The position numbers were made by a program, and so were the translations under genes. This document shows positions 27,369-37,144 of a DNA stretch of 64,000 bases, one piece after another; within the stretch, counting starts at the first letter, position 1, and each line of letters begins with the position of its first letter. Source of the stretch: Flavobacterium gawalongense. GTDB lineage: Bacteria; Bacteroidota; Bacteroidia; Flavobacteriales; Flavobacteriaceae. Under the pieces are notes generated by a model. The model searched no databases. It worked only from the letters and a program-made list of their open reading frames with translations, and was not told the origin of the DNA. The stretch spans positions 1 through 64,000 of the forward strand of contig NZ_VJZP01000022.1 of assembly GCF_007097265.1 (NCBI RefSeq), given 5' to 3'.

Positions 27369-27379
27369 TCAGCAATCAC

Positions 27380-28459
27380 ATGGAAAAGAAAAAAACAAAT
27401 ACAAAATTCATTATTATCCTAGTGGCTTTGGTTGTATTAGGCGGAACTTATGGAACTTATAAATACATGCACTCCTTATCGCATGAAGAAACAGATGATG
27501 CCCAAATTGAGAAAAATATGAATCCAATTATCCCTAAAGTTTCCGGATATGTGGATAAAGTATATATAAAAGACAATGATTTTGTAAAGAAAGGCGATAC
27601 ATTGTTTACTATCGATAAAAGGGATTATCAATTAAAAATTGACGAAGCAATGGCGTCATTAATGGCTGCAGAAGGTAATTTTGAAGTTTCAAAAGCCGAT
27701 ATAGGTAGTGCTTTGGCTAACATTTCTGTTTCTGATGCTAATGTGCAATCAGCAGGTGGAAATATCGAAACTGCAAAAATTAGATTAGGCAGAATTACCA
27801 GTGATTATAATCGTTATGAAAATTTATTTAAAAACCATTCGATTACGAAACAACAATATGAGCAAGCTTTAGCTGCAAAACAAGAAGCGGAAAGTCAAAT
27901 TCGTATTTTACAACAACAGGAAAAAGCAACTGCTTACCAAAAATCAGTTATTGTAGCCAAATCGAAAGTTTCAGGCAAGCAAACGGAAGTGGCTGCTGCC
28001 AATATCAAAAAAGCAGAAGCAATGCTTGAAGCTGCAAAATTAAATTTATCCTATACTGTAGTTACGGCGGCAATTGATGGCCAGGTTTCAAAAATTGATA
28101 TCCAACCAGGGCAATTGGTACAACCGGGACAATCACTTTTTTATATTATCAATAATTCTAATGCTTGGATAATTGCAAATTTCAAAGAAACACAATTAAA
28201 CAAAATGGTCATTGGACAAAAAGTAACCATCAAAGTAGATGCTTATCCTGATTATGATTTTGAAGGTTCCATCACTTCCTTTTCGCCAGCAACCGGCTCC
28301 CGTTTTTCTATCCTGCCTCCAGATAATGCTACTGGTAACTTTGTAAAAACCATTCAAAGATTACCAGTAAAAATAAGCCTGAATACATCTAATGATGTTG
28401 AAAAAATAAAATTATTACGACCAGGAATGAATGTTGATGTTGACGTACATTTAAACTAA
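27380..28459 (+). CDS. HlyD/EmrA-family membrane fusion protein
   Basis: A 359-residue periplasmic adaptor anchored by one N-terminal membrane helix (residues 10-28). It has the split biotinyl-lipoyl-like domain (TDDAQIEKNMNPIIPKVSGY with DFVKKGDTLFTID, and later AAIDGQVSKIDIQPGQLVQP), a long coiled coil (about 90-225) and a beta-barrel segment ending RPGMNVDVDVHLN. It bridges the EmrB-like pump and the TolC-like channel. Only one base separates it from the next gene. Confidence 0.94.
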   Translation: MEKKKTNTKFIIILVALVVLGGTYGTYKYMHSLSHEETDDAQIEKNMNPIIPKVSGYVDKVYIKDNDFVKKGDTLFTIDKRDYQLKIDEAMASLMAAEGNFEVSKADIGSALANISVSDANVQSAGGNIETAKIRLGRITSDYNRYENLFKNHSITKQQYEQALAAKQEAESQIRILQQQEKATAYQKSVIVAKSKVSGKQTEVAAANIKKAEAMLEAAKLNLSYTVVTAAIDGQVSKIDIQPGQLVQPGQSLFYIINNSNAWIIANFKETQLNKMVIGQKVTIKVDAYPDYDFEGSITSFSPATGSRFSILPPDNATGNFVKTIQRLPVKISLNTSNDVEKIKLLRPGMNVDVDVHLN

Positions 28460-28460
28460 A

Positions 28461-30047
28461 ATGGCACAAGTAAAAGTAGAAGATGATTTAGTAGAATATG
28501 GCTATCGACGCATTCTTATTACGATTACAGCGGTACTATGTGCGTTGCTCGAAATCGTGGATACCACCATTGTCAATGTAGCGCTGACCAACATGAGAGG
28601 AAGCCTTGGTGCCACATTAAATGATGTCGCTTGGGTAATTACCGCTTATGCTATTGCAAATGTCATTGTAATCCCAATGACGAGCTGGCTTTCACAACAA
28701 TTTGGAAGACGAAATTATTTTGTGACTTCCATCATTATTTTTACGGTCGCTTCCTTTTTATGCGGTAATGCCAATAATATATGGGAACTCATCGCTTTCC
28801 GATTTATTCAAGGTCTGGGTGGTGGTGCTTTATTAGTTACGGCGCAAACTATCATAACCGAGAGTTATCCCGTTGCAAAACGAGGTATGGCTCAGGCGAT
28901 TTATGGAATGGGTGTAATTGTGGGACCAACTTTGGGACCGCCATTAGGAGGTTATCTTGTTGATCATTTTTCCTGGCCTTATATTTTTTACATCAATATT
29001 CCTCTTGGTATCATAGCAACTATTTTGGCATTAAGTTTTGTAAGAAGTCCTAAATATGGTGAAAAGCTAAAGACTAAACAGGTCGATTGGTTGGGGATTT
29101 TTCTGTTGACAGTATTCATTGGTTCGTTACAATATGTTTTAGAACACGGTCAGCAAGACGATTGGTTCAATAACAAAATAATTACATTATTAAGTGTCAT
29201 ATCGGTTTTTGGTTTAATACTATTTATTTGGAGAGAATTGACTTATAAGCATCCAATCGTAAATTTGAGTGTATTAAAAGATGGAAATCTAAGAATTGGA
29301 GTATTAATGTGTTTTATTTTAGGATTTGGACTTTATGGTTCCACCCTAATTATTCCAATTTATACCCAATCGATTTTAGGATGGACTGCCACTGATGCCG
29401 GTTTATTACTTATTCCGGGTTCCATCACCACAGCTATCATGATGCCAATTATTGGTAAATTAATTCAAAAAGGTGTTCCTCAAGGCTATATGGTAGGCCT
29501 TGGGTTTTTAATTTTCTTTTTCTTTGCTCTTATCATGCACAATAGCATGACACCAAATACGGGTGTTGAGCATCTTTATTGGGGATTAATTTTAAGAGGA
29601 ATTGGATTAGGATTGCTTTTTGTACCAATAACAACATTGTCTCTTTCCACCTTAAAAGGAAAAGATATTGGCGAAGGGGCAGCCTTTACAGGAATGATGC
29701 GACAATTGGGAGGTTCCTTTGGTATTGCTATTATCACTACTTTCATCACAAGGTTTAGTCAGGAACATAGAGTGAATTTGGTTTCCCATTTAGACGGAAG
29801 CAGATTAGAAGTGCAACAACGCGTTTTAATGCTGCAAAAGGGTTTTATGTCAAAAGGATTTACTGCTAACGAATCTTTGAAAAAAGCGTATCAGGTCATT
29901 GATTATTCTGTAATGAGACAAAGCACCGTTTTGTCGTATATGGATATTTTTCTTTACCTCGGCGTTATGTTTCTATTTTGTATTCCAATAATCTTTTTTA
30001 TTAAAAAAGGAAAAAACAAAATCAATCCTGCAGATGCCATGCATTAG
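28461..30047 (+). CDS. DHA2-family multidrug efflux MFS transporter (EmrB-like)
   Basis: A 528-residue inner-membrane drug:proton antiporter with 14 predicted helices. Markers are the start EIVDTTIVNVALTNMRGSLG, WVITAYAIANVIVIPM, the motif A region LSQQFGRRNYF, motif C GMGVIVGPTLGPPLGGYLV and the C-terminal basic tail. With the adaptor and TolC-like genes it forms an Emr-type tripartite pump. Last gene of the operon; a palindrome at its stop codon serves as terminator for it and for the convergent yaaA gene. Confidence 0.95.
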   Translation: MAQVKVEDDLVEYGYRRILITITAVLCALLEIVDTTIVNVALTNMRGSLGATLNDVAWVITAYAIANVIVIPMTSWLSQQFGRRNYFVTSIIIFTVASFLCGNANNIWELIAFRFIQGLGGGALLVTAQTIITESYPVAKRGMAQAIYGMGVIVGPTLGPPLGGYLVDHFSWPYIFYINIPLGIIATILALSFVRSPKYGEKLKTKQVDWLGIFLLTVFIGSLQYVLEHGQQDDWFNNKIITLLSVISVFGLILFIWRELTYKHPIVNLSVLKDGNLRIGVLMCFILGFGLYGSTLIIPIYTQSILGWTATDAGLLLIPGSITTAIMMPIIGKLIQKGVPQGYMVGLGFLIFFFFALIMHNSMTPNTGVEHLYWGLILRGIGLGLLFVPITTLSLSTLKGKDIGEGAAFTGMMRQLGGSFGIAIITTFITRFSQEHRVNLVSHLDGSRLEVQQRVLMLQKGFMSKGFTANESLKKAYQVIDYSVMRQSTVLSYMDIFLYLGVMFLFCIPIIFFIKKGKNKINPADAMH

Positions 30048-30074
30048 TAGAGACGCGATTAATCGTGTCTCTAC
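30047..30074. terminator. GTAGAGACG palindrome between convergent genes
   Basis: GTAGAGACGCGATT followed directly by AATCGTGTCTCTAC, 13 of 14 paired. It overlaps the emrB-like stop codon and ends just before the yaaA stop. The same palindrome family forms the 3' end of trpF. It lacks a T-run, so terminator function is uncertain. Confidence 0.55.
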
Positions 30075-30075
30075 G

Positions 30076-30834
30076 CTATCTCGTAAAAACCAAATGATTT
30101 CCTTCTGATAAATTAGCATCAAACTGATAGCCTTCATAATTGAACCCTTTTAAATCATCAATTGTTTTTGCATTGGTATCAATAATATAACGCACCATCA
30201 TTCCCCTCGCCTTCTTAGCGAAAAAACTGATTATTTTTAGTTTACCATTTTTATAATCTTTAAACTCTGGCGTGATTACAGGAACTTTCAACGTTTTGAC
30301 ATCAATCACTGAAAAATATTCTGTACTGGCTAAATTGATAAACAATTCACCTTTTTCAAGCTCTTTATTTAATGCTTTTGTAACCGTTGATTTCCAAAAT
30401 TCATATAAATTTTTGCTTTCGCCAATAGGCAATTTCGTTCCCATTTCTAATCGATACGCTTGTATTAAATCCAAAGGTTTTAACAAGCCATACAAACCAG
30501 ATAATATTCTCAAACTATCTTGTAACGTTTCTAATTTTTCTATTGGAATCGAATACCCATCTAATCCGGTATATACATCTCCATCAAAGGTAAAAACTGC
30601 TGGACGGGCATTTTCTATAGTGAAAGGTGTTTTCCATTCTTGATTGCGTTTCCAGTTCAAATCAGCGAGTTTATCCGAAATACTCATTAAATCAGCTAAG
30701 TCCGCAGGCTTTTTTTGTTTCAAAACTTTATGAACTTGTCGCGATTCTTTTAGAAACCGGGGTTCTGTGTGAAGTTTAGTTGGCAACTCTTTTTCAAAGT
30801 TCAAGGATTTGGCTGGCGATATAACAATTTTCAT
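30076..30834 (-). CDS. yaaA: Peroxide stress protein YaaA (UPF0246 family)
   Basis: A 252-residue cytosolic DNA-binding-fold protein that in E. coli lowers intracellular iron damage during peroxide stress. Family hallmarks are the N-terminal MKIVISPAKSLNFE, PAVFTFDGDVYTGLD, LRILSGLYGLLKPLDLIQAY, RLEMGTKL, INLASTEYF and FFAKKARGMMVRYI. Length is normal. Single gene on the minus strand. Confidence 0.94.
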   Translation of the reverse strand: MKIVISPAKSLNFEKELPTKLHTEPRFLKESRQVHKVLKQKKPADLADLMSISDKLADLNWKRNQEWKTPFTIENARPAVFTFDGDVYTGLDGYSIPIEKLETLQDSLRILSGLYGLLKPLDLIQAYRLEMGTKLPIGESKNLYEFWKSTVTKALNKELEKGELFINLASTEYFSVIDVKTLKVPVITPEFKDYKNGKLKIISFFAKKARGMMVRYIIDTNAKTIDDLKGFNYEGYQFDANLSEGNHLVFTR

Positions 30835-30886
30835 AAGTAACTACTATTTTTTTGATACTACCACGAATTATGTGGATTGCTTTTTT

Positions 30887-30965
30887 GCCACGAATTTCAC
30901 AAATTAATACTATTTTTTTAAAATTATAATGAATTAATTAGTGGAATATTCGTGAAATTCGTGGC
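30887..30965. repeat. CACGAATTTCAC palindrome upstream of yaaA
   Basis: Begins GCCACGAATTTCACAAATTA and ends TTCGTGAAATTCGTGGC, with an A/T-rich centre. It occupies the gap upstream of yaaA; the rest of the gap (to 31072) shows nothing. Confidence 0.75.
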
Positions 30966-31072
30966 TAACTTATTTTGCTCTATTTGAATTACGGATTCAA
31001 AAGTACAAATTGAAAACAAGAAAGTAGGAATCTATGAATTGATTTGTTTAATAGTATAATAGAAAATGGAAA

Positions 31073-31101
31073 TTGTTCCCTAAATTATTTGTGTATTTTT
31101 G
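31073..31101 (+). promoter_or_regulatory. Promoter of the GNAT-MFS unit
   Basis: TTG at 31073-31075, an 18-nt spacer, and TATTTTTG at 31094-31101, 35 nt before the GNAT start. Confidence 0.6.
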
Positions 31102-31135
31102 AGTTTTAAAAGAAACCAAAAGACCACATACTATT

Positions 31136-31666
31136 ATGAATCCAATTGAAATTAGAAAAGCTACAATAACCGACCTTGAAGCAATACAAAATATAAGCAC
31201 ACAAACTTTCATAGAAACTTTTGCCGCTGTAAATACAACTGAAAATATTGAGAATTACGTAACGGAAAGTTTCAATTCAGAACAATTGACTTCAGAAATA
31301 AACAATGCTGATTCACAGTTTTATCTCGCTACTTCAGGCAATGAAATCCTTGGTTATTTGAAAATAAATTTTGGCAACGCCCAAACCGAAACCATTAATA
31401 AAAATGCTTTAGAAGTGCATCGAATTTATGTTTCACAAGCATTTCATGGAAAAAATGTGGGACAATTATTGATTGATGAAGTAAAAAAAATTGCACAAGA
31501 TACTGGTGTTGATTACATTTGGCTTGGTGTCTGGGAAGAAAATCATAGAGCACTCCGATTCTATACCAAAAATGGTTTTGTCGAATTTGACAAACATGTT
31601 TTCACATTAGGAAATGAAGAACAAACCGACTTATTGATGCAACATATAATAAATAAAAAACAGTAA
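31136..31666 (+). CDS. GNAT-family N-acetyltransferase
   Basis: A 176-residue acetyltransferase. IRKATITDLEAIQNISTQTF starts the fold; LEVHRIYVSQAFHGKNVGQL is the acetyl-CoA pyrophosphate-binding loop (a Q/H-x-x-x-x-x-G/A-like stretch), and YIWLGVWEENHRALRFYTKN is the typical motif B region of spermidine/small-molecule acetyltransferases. The substrate is not predictable. Its stop overlaps the start of the following MFS gene by one base, so they are co-transcribed. Confidence 0.9.
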   Translation: MNPIEIRKATITDLEAIQNISTQTFIETFAAVNTTENIENYVTESFNSEQLTSEINNADSQFYLATSGNEILGYLKINFGNAQTETINKNALEVHRIYVSQAFHGKNVGQLLIDEVKKIAQDTGVDYIWLGVWEENHRALRFYTKNGFVEFDKHVFTLGNEEQTDLLMQHIINKKQ

Positions 31667-32943
31667 TGAGCAGAATTCCATCCTCTGAAATAAAAAAGCC
31701 AGTTCGCATTTTGAATGCCGCCGTAATTGTAGCTGCCCTGGGTTATTTTGTAGATATTTATGATTTATTGCTTTTTGGTATTGTCCGTACCGATAGTCTT
31801 AAAGACTTGGGAATTACAGGAGATGCGATTCGAAATCAAGGAGAATATTTGATTAGCATGCAAATGTTTGGGATGCTTTTTGGAGGTATTCTTTGGGGAA
31901 TTTTAGGTGATAAAAAAGGACGAATTTCTGTTTTATTTGGTTCCATCTTAATTTATTCTGTGGCTAATATTGCCAATGGAATGGTAACCACCGTTGATGG
32001 ATATGCGTTCTGGAGATTGATTGCCGGAATTGGGCTTGCAGGTGAATTGGGTGCAGGAATCACGCTAGTTGCGGAATCTTTACCCAAAGAAAAACGAGGG
32101 TACGGAACTATGATTGTTGCTTCGGTAGGTGTTTCCGGAGCAGTCGCAGCCTATTTAGTCTATCAGATTTTTCAGGATTGGCGTTTGTGTTACTATGCTG
32201 GCGGTGTTTTAGGAATTCTTTTACTCTTCTTAAGAATAAGCATTTCCGAATCTGGGATGTTTAAGAAAGTACATGAAAGTGCAGAAAAGAAAGGAGATTT
32301 TCTATCCTTATTTAAAGATAAAAAGCGATTTTCAAAATATTTTCAGTGCATTCTTATAGGAGTTCCATTGTGGTTTTTGGTAGGAGTATTGATAACTTTT
32401 TCTCCAGAATTTGCCAAAGCATTAGGCGTTCAGGGATTCGAAACTGTTGCGGCAGGAAAAGCTATCGCTTGGTGTTATGCTGGGTTGGTTTTTGGTGATA
32501 TTGCCAGCGGATTGCTGAGCCAGTGGTTCAAAAGCAGAAAAAAAATCATGTTCTTATTTTTAGTTTTTAATTTGATTATGGTCTTTGTGTATTTGAACGC
32601 ATTTGGAATTACGGCTTCCACTTTCTATACACTTTGCTTTATTATGGGATTTTCTGTGGGTTATTGGGTGTTATTTGTAACCATTGCAGCGGAACAATTT
32701 GGAACTAATATTCGGGCAACTGTAACTACAACTGTCCCTAATTTTGTTCGGGGTTCACTCCCATTAATCATCTTAATTTATGGCTTTTTCAGAGACAAAA
32801 TTTTTGATGGAAATATTCTGCAATCAGGGATGATTGTAGGATCAATATTGTCCGTAATTTCGATTTTAGCCCTTTGGAAATTGAAAGAAACCTTCCATAC
32901 CGATTTGAATTATTCCGAAAAAGAAACACAACCTTTTTTATAA
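31666..32943 (+). CDS. MFS transporter (metabolite:H+ symporter-like)
   Basis: A 425-residue inner-membrane transporter with 12 predicted helices. Motif A is WGILGDKKGRISVLF after helix 2; LIAGIGLAGELGAGITLVAE follows in helix 4, and the N-terminus GYFVDIYDLLLFGIVR is typical of the sugar/metabolite symporter branch of the MFS. The substrate is unknown. It is joined to a GNAT gene upstream and followed after 26 bp by a TauE-like gene. Confidence 0.9.
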   Translation: MSRIPSSEIKKPVRILNAAVIVAALGYFVDIYDLLLFGIVRTDSLKDLGITGDAIRNQGEYLISMQMFGMLFGGILWGILGDKKGRISVLFGSILIYSVANIANGMVTTVDGYAFWRLIAGIGLAGELGAGITLVAESLPKEKRGYGTMIVASVGVSGAVAAYLVYQIFQDWRLCYYAGGVLGILLLFLRISISESGMFKKVHESAEKKGDFLSLFKDKKRFSKYFQCILIGVPLWFLVGVLITFSPEFAKALGVQGFETVAAGKAIAWCYAGLVFGDIASGLLSQWFKSRKKIMFLFLVFNLIMVFVYLNAFGITASTFYTLCFIMGFSVGYWVLFVTIAAEQFGTNIRATVTTTVPNFVRGSLPLIILIYGFFRDKIFDGNILQSGMIVGSILSVISILALWKLKETFHTDLNYSEKETQPFL

Positions 32944-32969
32944 CTTTCCTATTTTAAATCTAAAATAAA

Positions 32970-33743
32970 ATGGAATACATAATCATTTGTCTCGCCGCAT
33001 TATTAGGTTCCGGTTTGACATTATTTTCTGGATTCGGATTAGGAACACTTCTTGTTCCTGTATTTGGACTCTTTTTCCCTATCGAAATAGCCATCATACT
33101 CACGGCAATAGTCCATTTTTTGAATAATCTTTTTAAACTTTTTTTATTAGGTAAAAGTGCCAATCTTAATGTGGTTTTACGCTTTGGTATTCCCGCCATA
33201 CTTTTTGCCTTTCTCGGGGCTTATATCCTTTCATTATTAACTGATATGCAACCGTTAATGGACTATCAAATGGGAAATCATATTTTTGAAATCATGCCTA
33301 TAAAGTTGACTATTGGAATCTTATTATTGTTTTTTTCTCTTTTCGAAGTTGTACCTAGCTTAGCCAATATACAATTTGACAAGAAATACCTTCCTCTAGG
33401 TGGAATTTTAAGTGGCTTTTTTGGTGGACTTTCCGGAAATCAGGGCGCTCTGAGAGCTGCTTTTTTGATAAGAGCCAATTTATCAAAACAATCCTTTATT
33501 GCTACAGGAGTAGTAATTGCCTGTTTGGTTGATATTTCCAGGCTGACTATTTATTCAAAAGAAATAATCAATCATTCCGATCATTTTGATTATACATTAC
33601 TCACTTTGGCTACACTTTCGGCGTTTATTGGGGCATATTTTGGAAATAAACTATTAGAAAAAGTGACTATCAAAACCATTCAAAACTTAGTGACTGTAAT
33701 GCTTATCCTTTTTGCGATTTTATTGATTATGGGAATTATTTAA
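32970..33743 (+). CDS. TauE/SafE-family membrane transporter
   Basis: A 257-residue protein with about eight membrane helices. The first repeat begins MEYIIICLAALLGSGLTLFS; the second contains GGILSGFFGGLSGNQGALRA, matching the conserved GxxxGFxGGLxGxxG-like element of the sulfite/sulfonate exporter family. Probably exports a small sulfur or organic anion; no sulfur genes are close enough to specify. Same strand as, and 26 bp after, the MFS gene. Confidence 0.9.
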   Translation: MEYIIICLAALLGSGLTLFSGFGLGTLLVPVFGLFFPIEIAIILTAIVHFLNNLFKLFLLGKSANLNVVLRFGIPAILFAFLGAYILSLLTDMQPLMDYQMGNHIFEIMPIKLTIGILLLFFSLFEVVPSLANIQFDKKYLPLGGILSGFFGGLSGNQGALRAAFLIRANLSKQSFIATGVVIACLVDISRLTIYSKEIINHSDHFDYTLLTLATLSAFIGAYFGNKLLEKVTIKTIQNLVTVMLILFAILLIMGII

Positions 33744-33801
33744 TACTTTCGAAAAAAACACTTATTATTTAATTCGATTATATTTACATCAAATTTACAA
33801 T

Positions 33802-35220
33802 ATGAAATTATTTATTACGCTTCTTCTTTCGGTTCTGTTCCATGTTGGGTTTGCCCAATCTACCAATCAATATTTTGAGAAAATCAGAAACAACGAAGCG
33901 GCCTTAACGGCTTTCTTTTCTCAGATGCCAAAAGGAGGTGATTTACACCACCACTATTCCGGATCTATTTATGCAGAACCCTTACTGGAACATGCTATTT
34001 CTGAAAATTTTTATCTCAATACCAAAACCATGCAAGTGGAAAAAGAAAAATCATCTACTGGTAACTGGGAACAATTTTCAACACTGAAAAGTCGTGGCGA
34101 ATTAGATGTGTACAAGCAAAAAATCATGCAAAAATGGTCTGTGAAAGATTATAATCATGTGGATTATCCTTCGGATAAGTTGTTTTTTGAATCGTTTATG
34201 AAGTTTGAGCCAGCCATCAAAGGTAATTTTGGAAAAGGAGTATTGGAACTAAAAAACAGAGCCATTACAGAAAACGTCAGTTATATTGAAACGCAATTAT
34301 CTACGATTCCAAGTACAATGAATACCGATGATTTGACAAAATTCAATGCCAGATTACGACAATTAGCTTTGCTAAAAGACGAAAAATCCATCCTAAAATC
34401 GCTGGATTCTGTTTACAATTCATTACTAAAAAAAGGCGCTACATCTTATGCTACCGATTTCAATACCAATTTTGTTGCAAAACTTCACAATGAACTTAAG
34501 ATAGATGATGCCCGTTTCACCATGCGTTATCAAAATTTTGTATTGCGTTTCATGGAACCTGTTGATTTATTTAAAAATCTGGTAATCGCTTTTATCTCGG
34601 CAGATAGCAGTCCGCTTATGGCGGGTGTAAACATCGTTTCACCCGAAGATGGCGAAACATCCATGAAAGATTATTGGTTGCACATGGTGATGTTTAAATA
34701 TTGTCATTCCCGTTATCCAAATGTAAAATACACGATGCATGCCGGCGAGCTGACTCTTGGTTTAGTTCAACCGGAAGAACTGACTTGGCACATTGGTGCT
34801 GCCGTTTACATTGCAGGAGCCAATCGTATCGGTCACGGCGTGGATATGGCATACGAACAAAATTCTTATGATTTATTGCGCTATATGGCTAAGAAAACTA
34901 TTCCGATAGAAATCAACTTAGTGAGTAATGAATTCATTTTGAAAGTCAAAGAAAACCGTCATCCATTAACATTGTACAAAGAATTTGGCGTTCCAATCGT
35001 AATCAGCACGGATGATGCGGGGATTTTACGTACCAATATGACGGAGCAATATGTTTTACTGGCCAAAAGATACAAAGACATAACCTACACTGATATCAAG
35101 CAATTTGTTTACAACAGCATCAATTATAGCTTTATAAAAGATACTTCCGTAAAAAAACAATTGTTGAAAAATATCGACTCCAGATTTAAAACTTTCGAAT
35201 CTAATTTTCCAATGAAATAA
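33802..35220 (+). CDS. Exported adenosine deaminase-family protein
   Basis: A 472-residue metal-dependent deaminase with a signal peptide (MKLFITLLLSVLFHVGFAQ), so it acts in the periplasm or outside. Zinc and catalytic residues are seen in PKGGDLHHHYSGSIY, YTMHAGELTLG, NRIGHGVDMAYE and PIVISTDDAGIL. The length and the extra N-terminal helices fit the ADGF/CECR1-like exported group rather than the 330-residue cytosolic enzyme. It would turn extracellular adenosine into inosine for purine salvage. Single gene followed by a terminator. Confidence 0.92.
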   Translation: MKLFITLLLSVLFHVGFAQSTNQYFEKIRNNEAALTAFFSQMPKGGDLHHHYSGSIYAEPLLEHAISENFYLNTKTMQVEKEKSSTGNWEQFSTLKSRGELDVYKQKIMQKWSVKDYNHVDYPSDKLFFESFMKFEPAIKGNFGKGVLELKNRAITENVSYIETQLSTIPSTMNTDDLTKFNARLRQLALLKDEKSILKSLDSVYNSLLKKGATSYATDFNTNFVAKLHNELKIDDARFTMRYQNFVLRFMEPVDLFKNLVIAFISADSSPLMAGVNIVSPEDGETSMKDYWLHMVMFKYCHSRYPNVKYTMHAGELTLGLVQPEELTWHIGAAVYIAGANRIGHGVDMAYEQNSYDLLRYMAKKTIPIEINLVSNEFILKVKENRHPLTLYKEFGVPIVISTDDAGILRTNMTEQYVLLAKRYKDITYTDIKQFVYNSINYSFIKDTSVKKQLLKNIDSRFKTFESNFPMK

Positions 35221-35297
35221 ATTGGAACCGAACACAAAAAGTGACTTTTTTAGAAACTATTGACGCCCTTTAAAATTTATTTAAAAACAAATTCAAT

Positions 35298-35324
35298 AAA
35301 GCCCCACTTGGGGCTTTATATTTG
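35298..35324 (+). terminator. Terminator after the adenosine deaminase gene
   Basis: AAAGCCCC-ACTT-GGGGCTTT hairpin at 35298-35317. The T-tail is short. Confidence 0.7.
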
Positions 35325-35488
35325 CTGCTTAACGGTTATTCAAAAAAGATATTTTTTAAATAGTTAATTTTACTATATTTGACATACCTACTTAACTACT
35401 ACATACTTACTTACAATTACAAAAAATCATTTATACTAGTAGCATTTCTTTATTTTAATTGTTTAAAAACATGATAAATTATTGAACA

Positions 35489-36280
35489 ATGAGTAGATCT
35501 TTAATTTGGTATTTAAGAAGGCACCCATTACTATACGAAGTGCGATTTAGATTATTATCTAAAAATGTAACTATTGATCGTGTAGAAAATTTTTGCTACA
35601 ACAACATAAATAAAACAACCGACATCCCGGATATTTATTTTGAGTTAAATCCATTAATTTTTGAAAAAATAAAAATTGCATTGAGTGATCTTGATAAAGC
35701 CAAACGAATAGCCATCTGGCTTAGAAACAACATAAAAGGAGGTCCGGGATTAGGCAAATCATCAGAAATGGCTTTAAGAAAAATGATAAACGGAGAAGGA
35801 GGGGTTTGTAGTGATTTTTCGCAAGTCTTCAATAATTTTTGTGTGATTAATGATTTAAAAGTAAAAGAATGGGGACTGAAAGTACTGTCAAAAGATCCTA
35901 CTCTTAATGGCGGACATGCGTTTAATGAAGTGTATTCCAAAGAATTTCAAAAATGGATTTTAATAGATGTTTCCAAGTCACTACTTTTCTACCCCATAAA
36001 TCCAACAATTCCATTATCCATTTTTGATTTGGTTAATCTAAAAAATGAAAATGAAAAAGTAAAATTTTCGTGTTTTAACGAAAATACTATAACTGACAAT
36101 AAAAGGATAACTGACATTTATATAACTTCCAATTCTTCTCCTTTTTTAATCACTAATTATTGCAACAAAACATATGACTTTTATTTAGATAAACTAAACT
36201 TTCTTCCCGAGCCTATTGTTCATGGATTACTATTTCTTCTTGGGAAAAGCTATGCTTTTGAATTTCCAAAATATCAATAA
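35489..36280 (+). CDS. Transglutaminase-like superfamily protein
   Basis: A 263-residue soluble protein with a papain-like transglutaminase core. The catalytic triad is readable: Cys in GEGGVCSDFSQVFNNFC (near residue 110), His in LNGGHAFNEVYSKEF (about 151) and Asp in WILIDVSKSLLF (about 166). The first 80 residues resemble no family I know. No signal peptide. In bacteria such domains act as peptidases or peptide-modifying enzymes. A TATATTTG element lies at 35374-35381, giving a leader of about 100 nt. It could be acquired; gene remnants lie directly downstream. Confidence 0.75.
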   Translation: MSRSLIWYLRRHPLLYEVRFRLLSKNVTIDRVENFCYNNINKTTDIPDIYFELNPLIFEKIKIALSDLDKAKRIAIWLRNNIKGGPGLGKSSEMALRKMINGEGGVCSDFSQVFNNFCVINDLKVKEWGLKVLSKDPTLNGGHAFNEVYSKEFQKWILIDVSKSLLFYPINPTIPLSIFDLVNLKNENEKVKFSCFNENTITDNKRITDIYITSNSSPFLITNYCNKTYDFYLDKLNFLPEPIVHGLLFLLGKSYAFEFPKYQ

Positions 36281-36342
36281 ATAGATTTCCAAATCACTAA
36301 TTTGACTATATTTGGGAATACGAATTTATTTACAAATCAATT

Positions 36343-36706
36343 ATGGCCATTGCAAGACCCATTTTTAGAATTTTTGATTATGATAAAGCCAAAGCATTTT
36401 ACATCGATTGGCTAGGTTTTAAAATCGACTGAAAAAACAAACCGGACAACTCCCCTATTTATCTACAAATATCTTTGGATGATATTGTTATTCATTTAAC
36501 AGAACATCACGGTGATTGCAGTCCCCGGTGCTCGAATACATATTGAGGACTTCAACAATCTTGCAGCCTATCACAAAAAAATCCTGGCTAAAAACTACAA
36601 ATTCAACAGACCCAGTTTAGACAAAGCTTCTTGGAATCCCAATGCTATTTGTATGCAAGCAATTGATCCTTTTGGGAATAGATTGACTTTTACGGAGGAA
36701 ATTTAA
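36343..36706 (+). pseudogene. Broken glyoxalase/bleomycin-resistance (VOC) family gene
   Basis: From ATG 36343 the product begins MAIARPIFRIFDYDKAKAFY, then hits TGA at codon 30 (36430-36432), where a Trp codon is expected in IDW-ENKP. Further on, CCCC at 36523-36526 has one C too many and shifts the frame, after which GARIHIEDF through IDPFGNRLTFTEEI reads normally to 36706. One nonsense and one frameshift make this a real pseudogene of a protein of about 120 residues. A TATATTTG promoter element at 36307-36314 persists. Confidence 0.88.
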
Positions 36707-36877
36707 AACAGAATATTCAATTCTCTTTTTAAGGCTTTCCGTAAATGCGCGATGGTTATTTTTTTACGAATAGTTTGATTATATTTAAAAATAAAGACCG
36801 AATAACTGACAATTATAATATTTTTTATACCGTATGAATTAGGCGCAAATCGTCACTTGGAACGCATAAATTCACAT

Positions 36878-37144
36878 ATGATAGATACGAAATTTAAACA
36901 ATTAAGAAAATTGGTAAGATTGGAATCGAAGTCTGTTACAAATCATATTTCCAAAAATCATATAAATCGTAATACTAAAGAAAGTGAAAAATCTGAAGTT
37001 TGCATGTTTTGTAATTGTTCGTATAATTTAACAAAAGAGCACGTGCTTCCAAAATGGGCTTTTGCAAATTGTCCCAAAAAGTTTTTCAATACAGACATTT
37101 ATTCCTGTTCCGCCAGAAATAAAATCGTACGTGTGACTCCCTAA
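36878..37144 (+). pseudogene. Truncated HNH-nuclease-like fragment
   Basis: An 88-codon frame with VCMFCNCSYNLTKEHVLPKW in its middle, the Cys-x2-Cys plus T-x-EHV-x-P-x-W signature that normally begins an HNH-type nuclease domain of several hundred residues. It ends 35 residues later at a stop with no further homologous text downstream. The ATG at 36878 is chosen over a TTG at 36857. It may be a decayed gene whose distal part was lost, possibly with the MITE-like insertion that starts 10 bp after its stop. Confidence 0.55.

Noticed and set aside
30047..30074. The GTAGAGACG palindrome as a definite intrinsic terminator.
   Set aside because: No T-run follows on either strand; kept only as a likely terminator of low confidence and mainly as a dispersed repeat.
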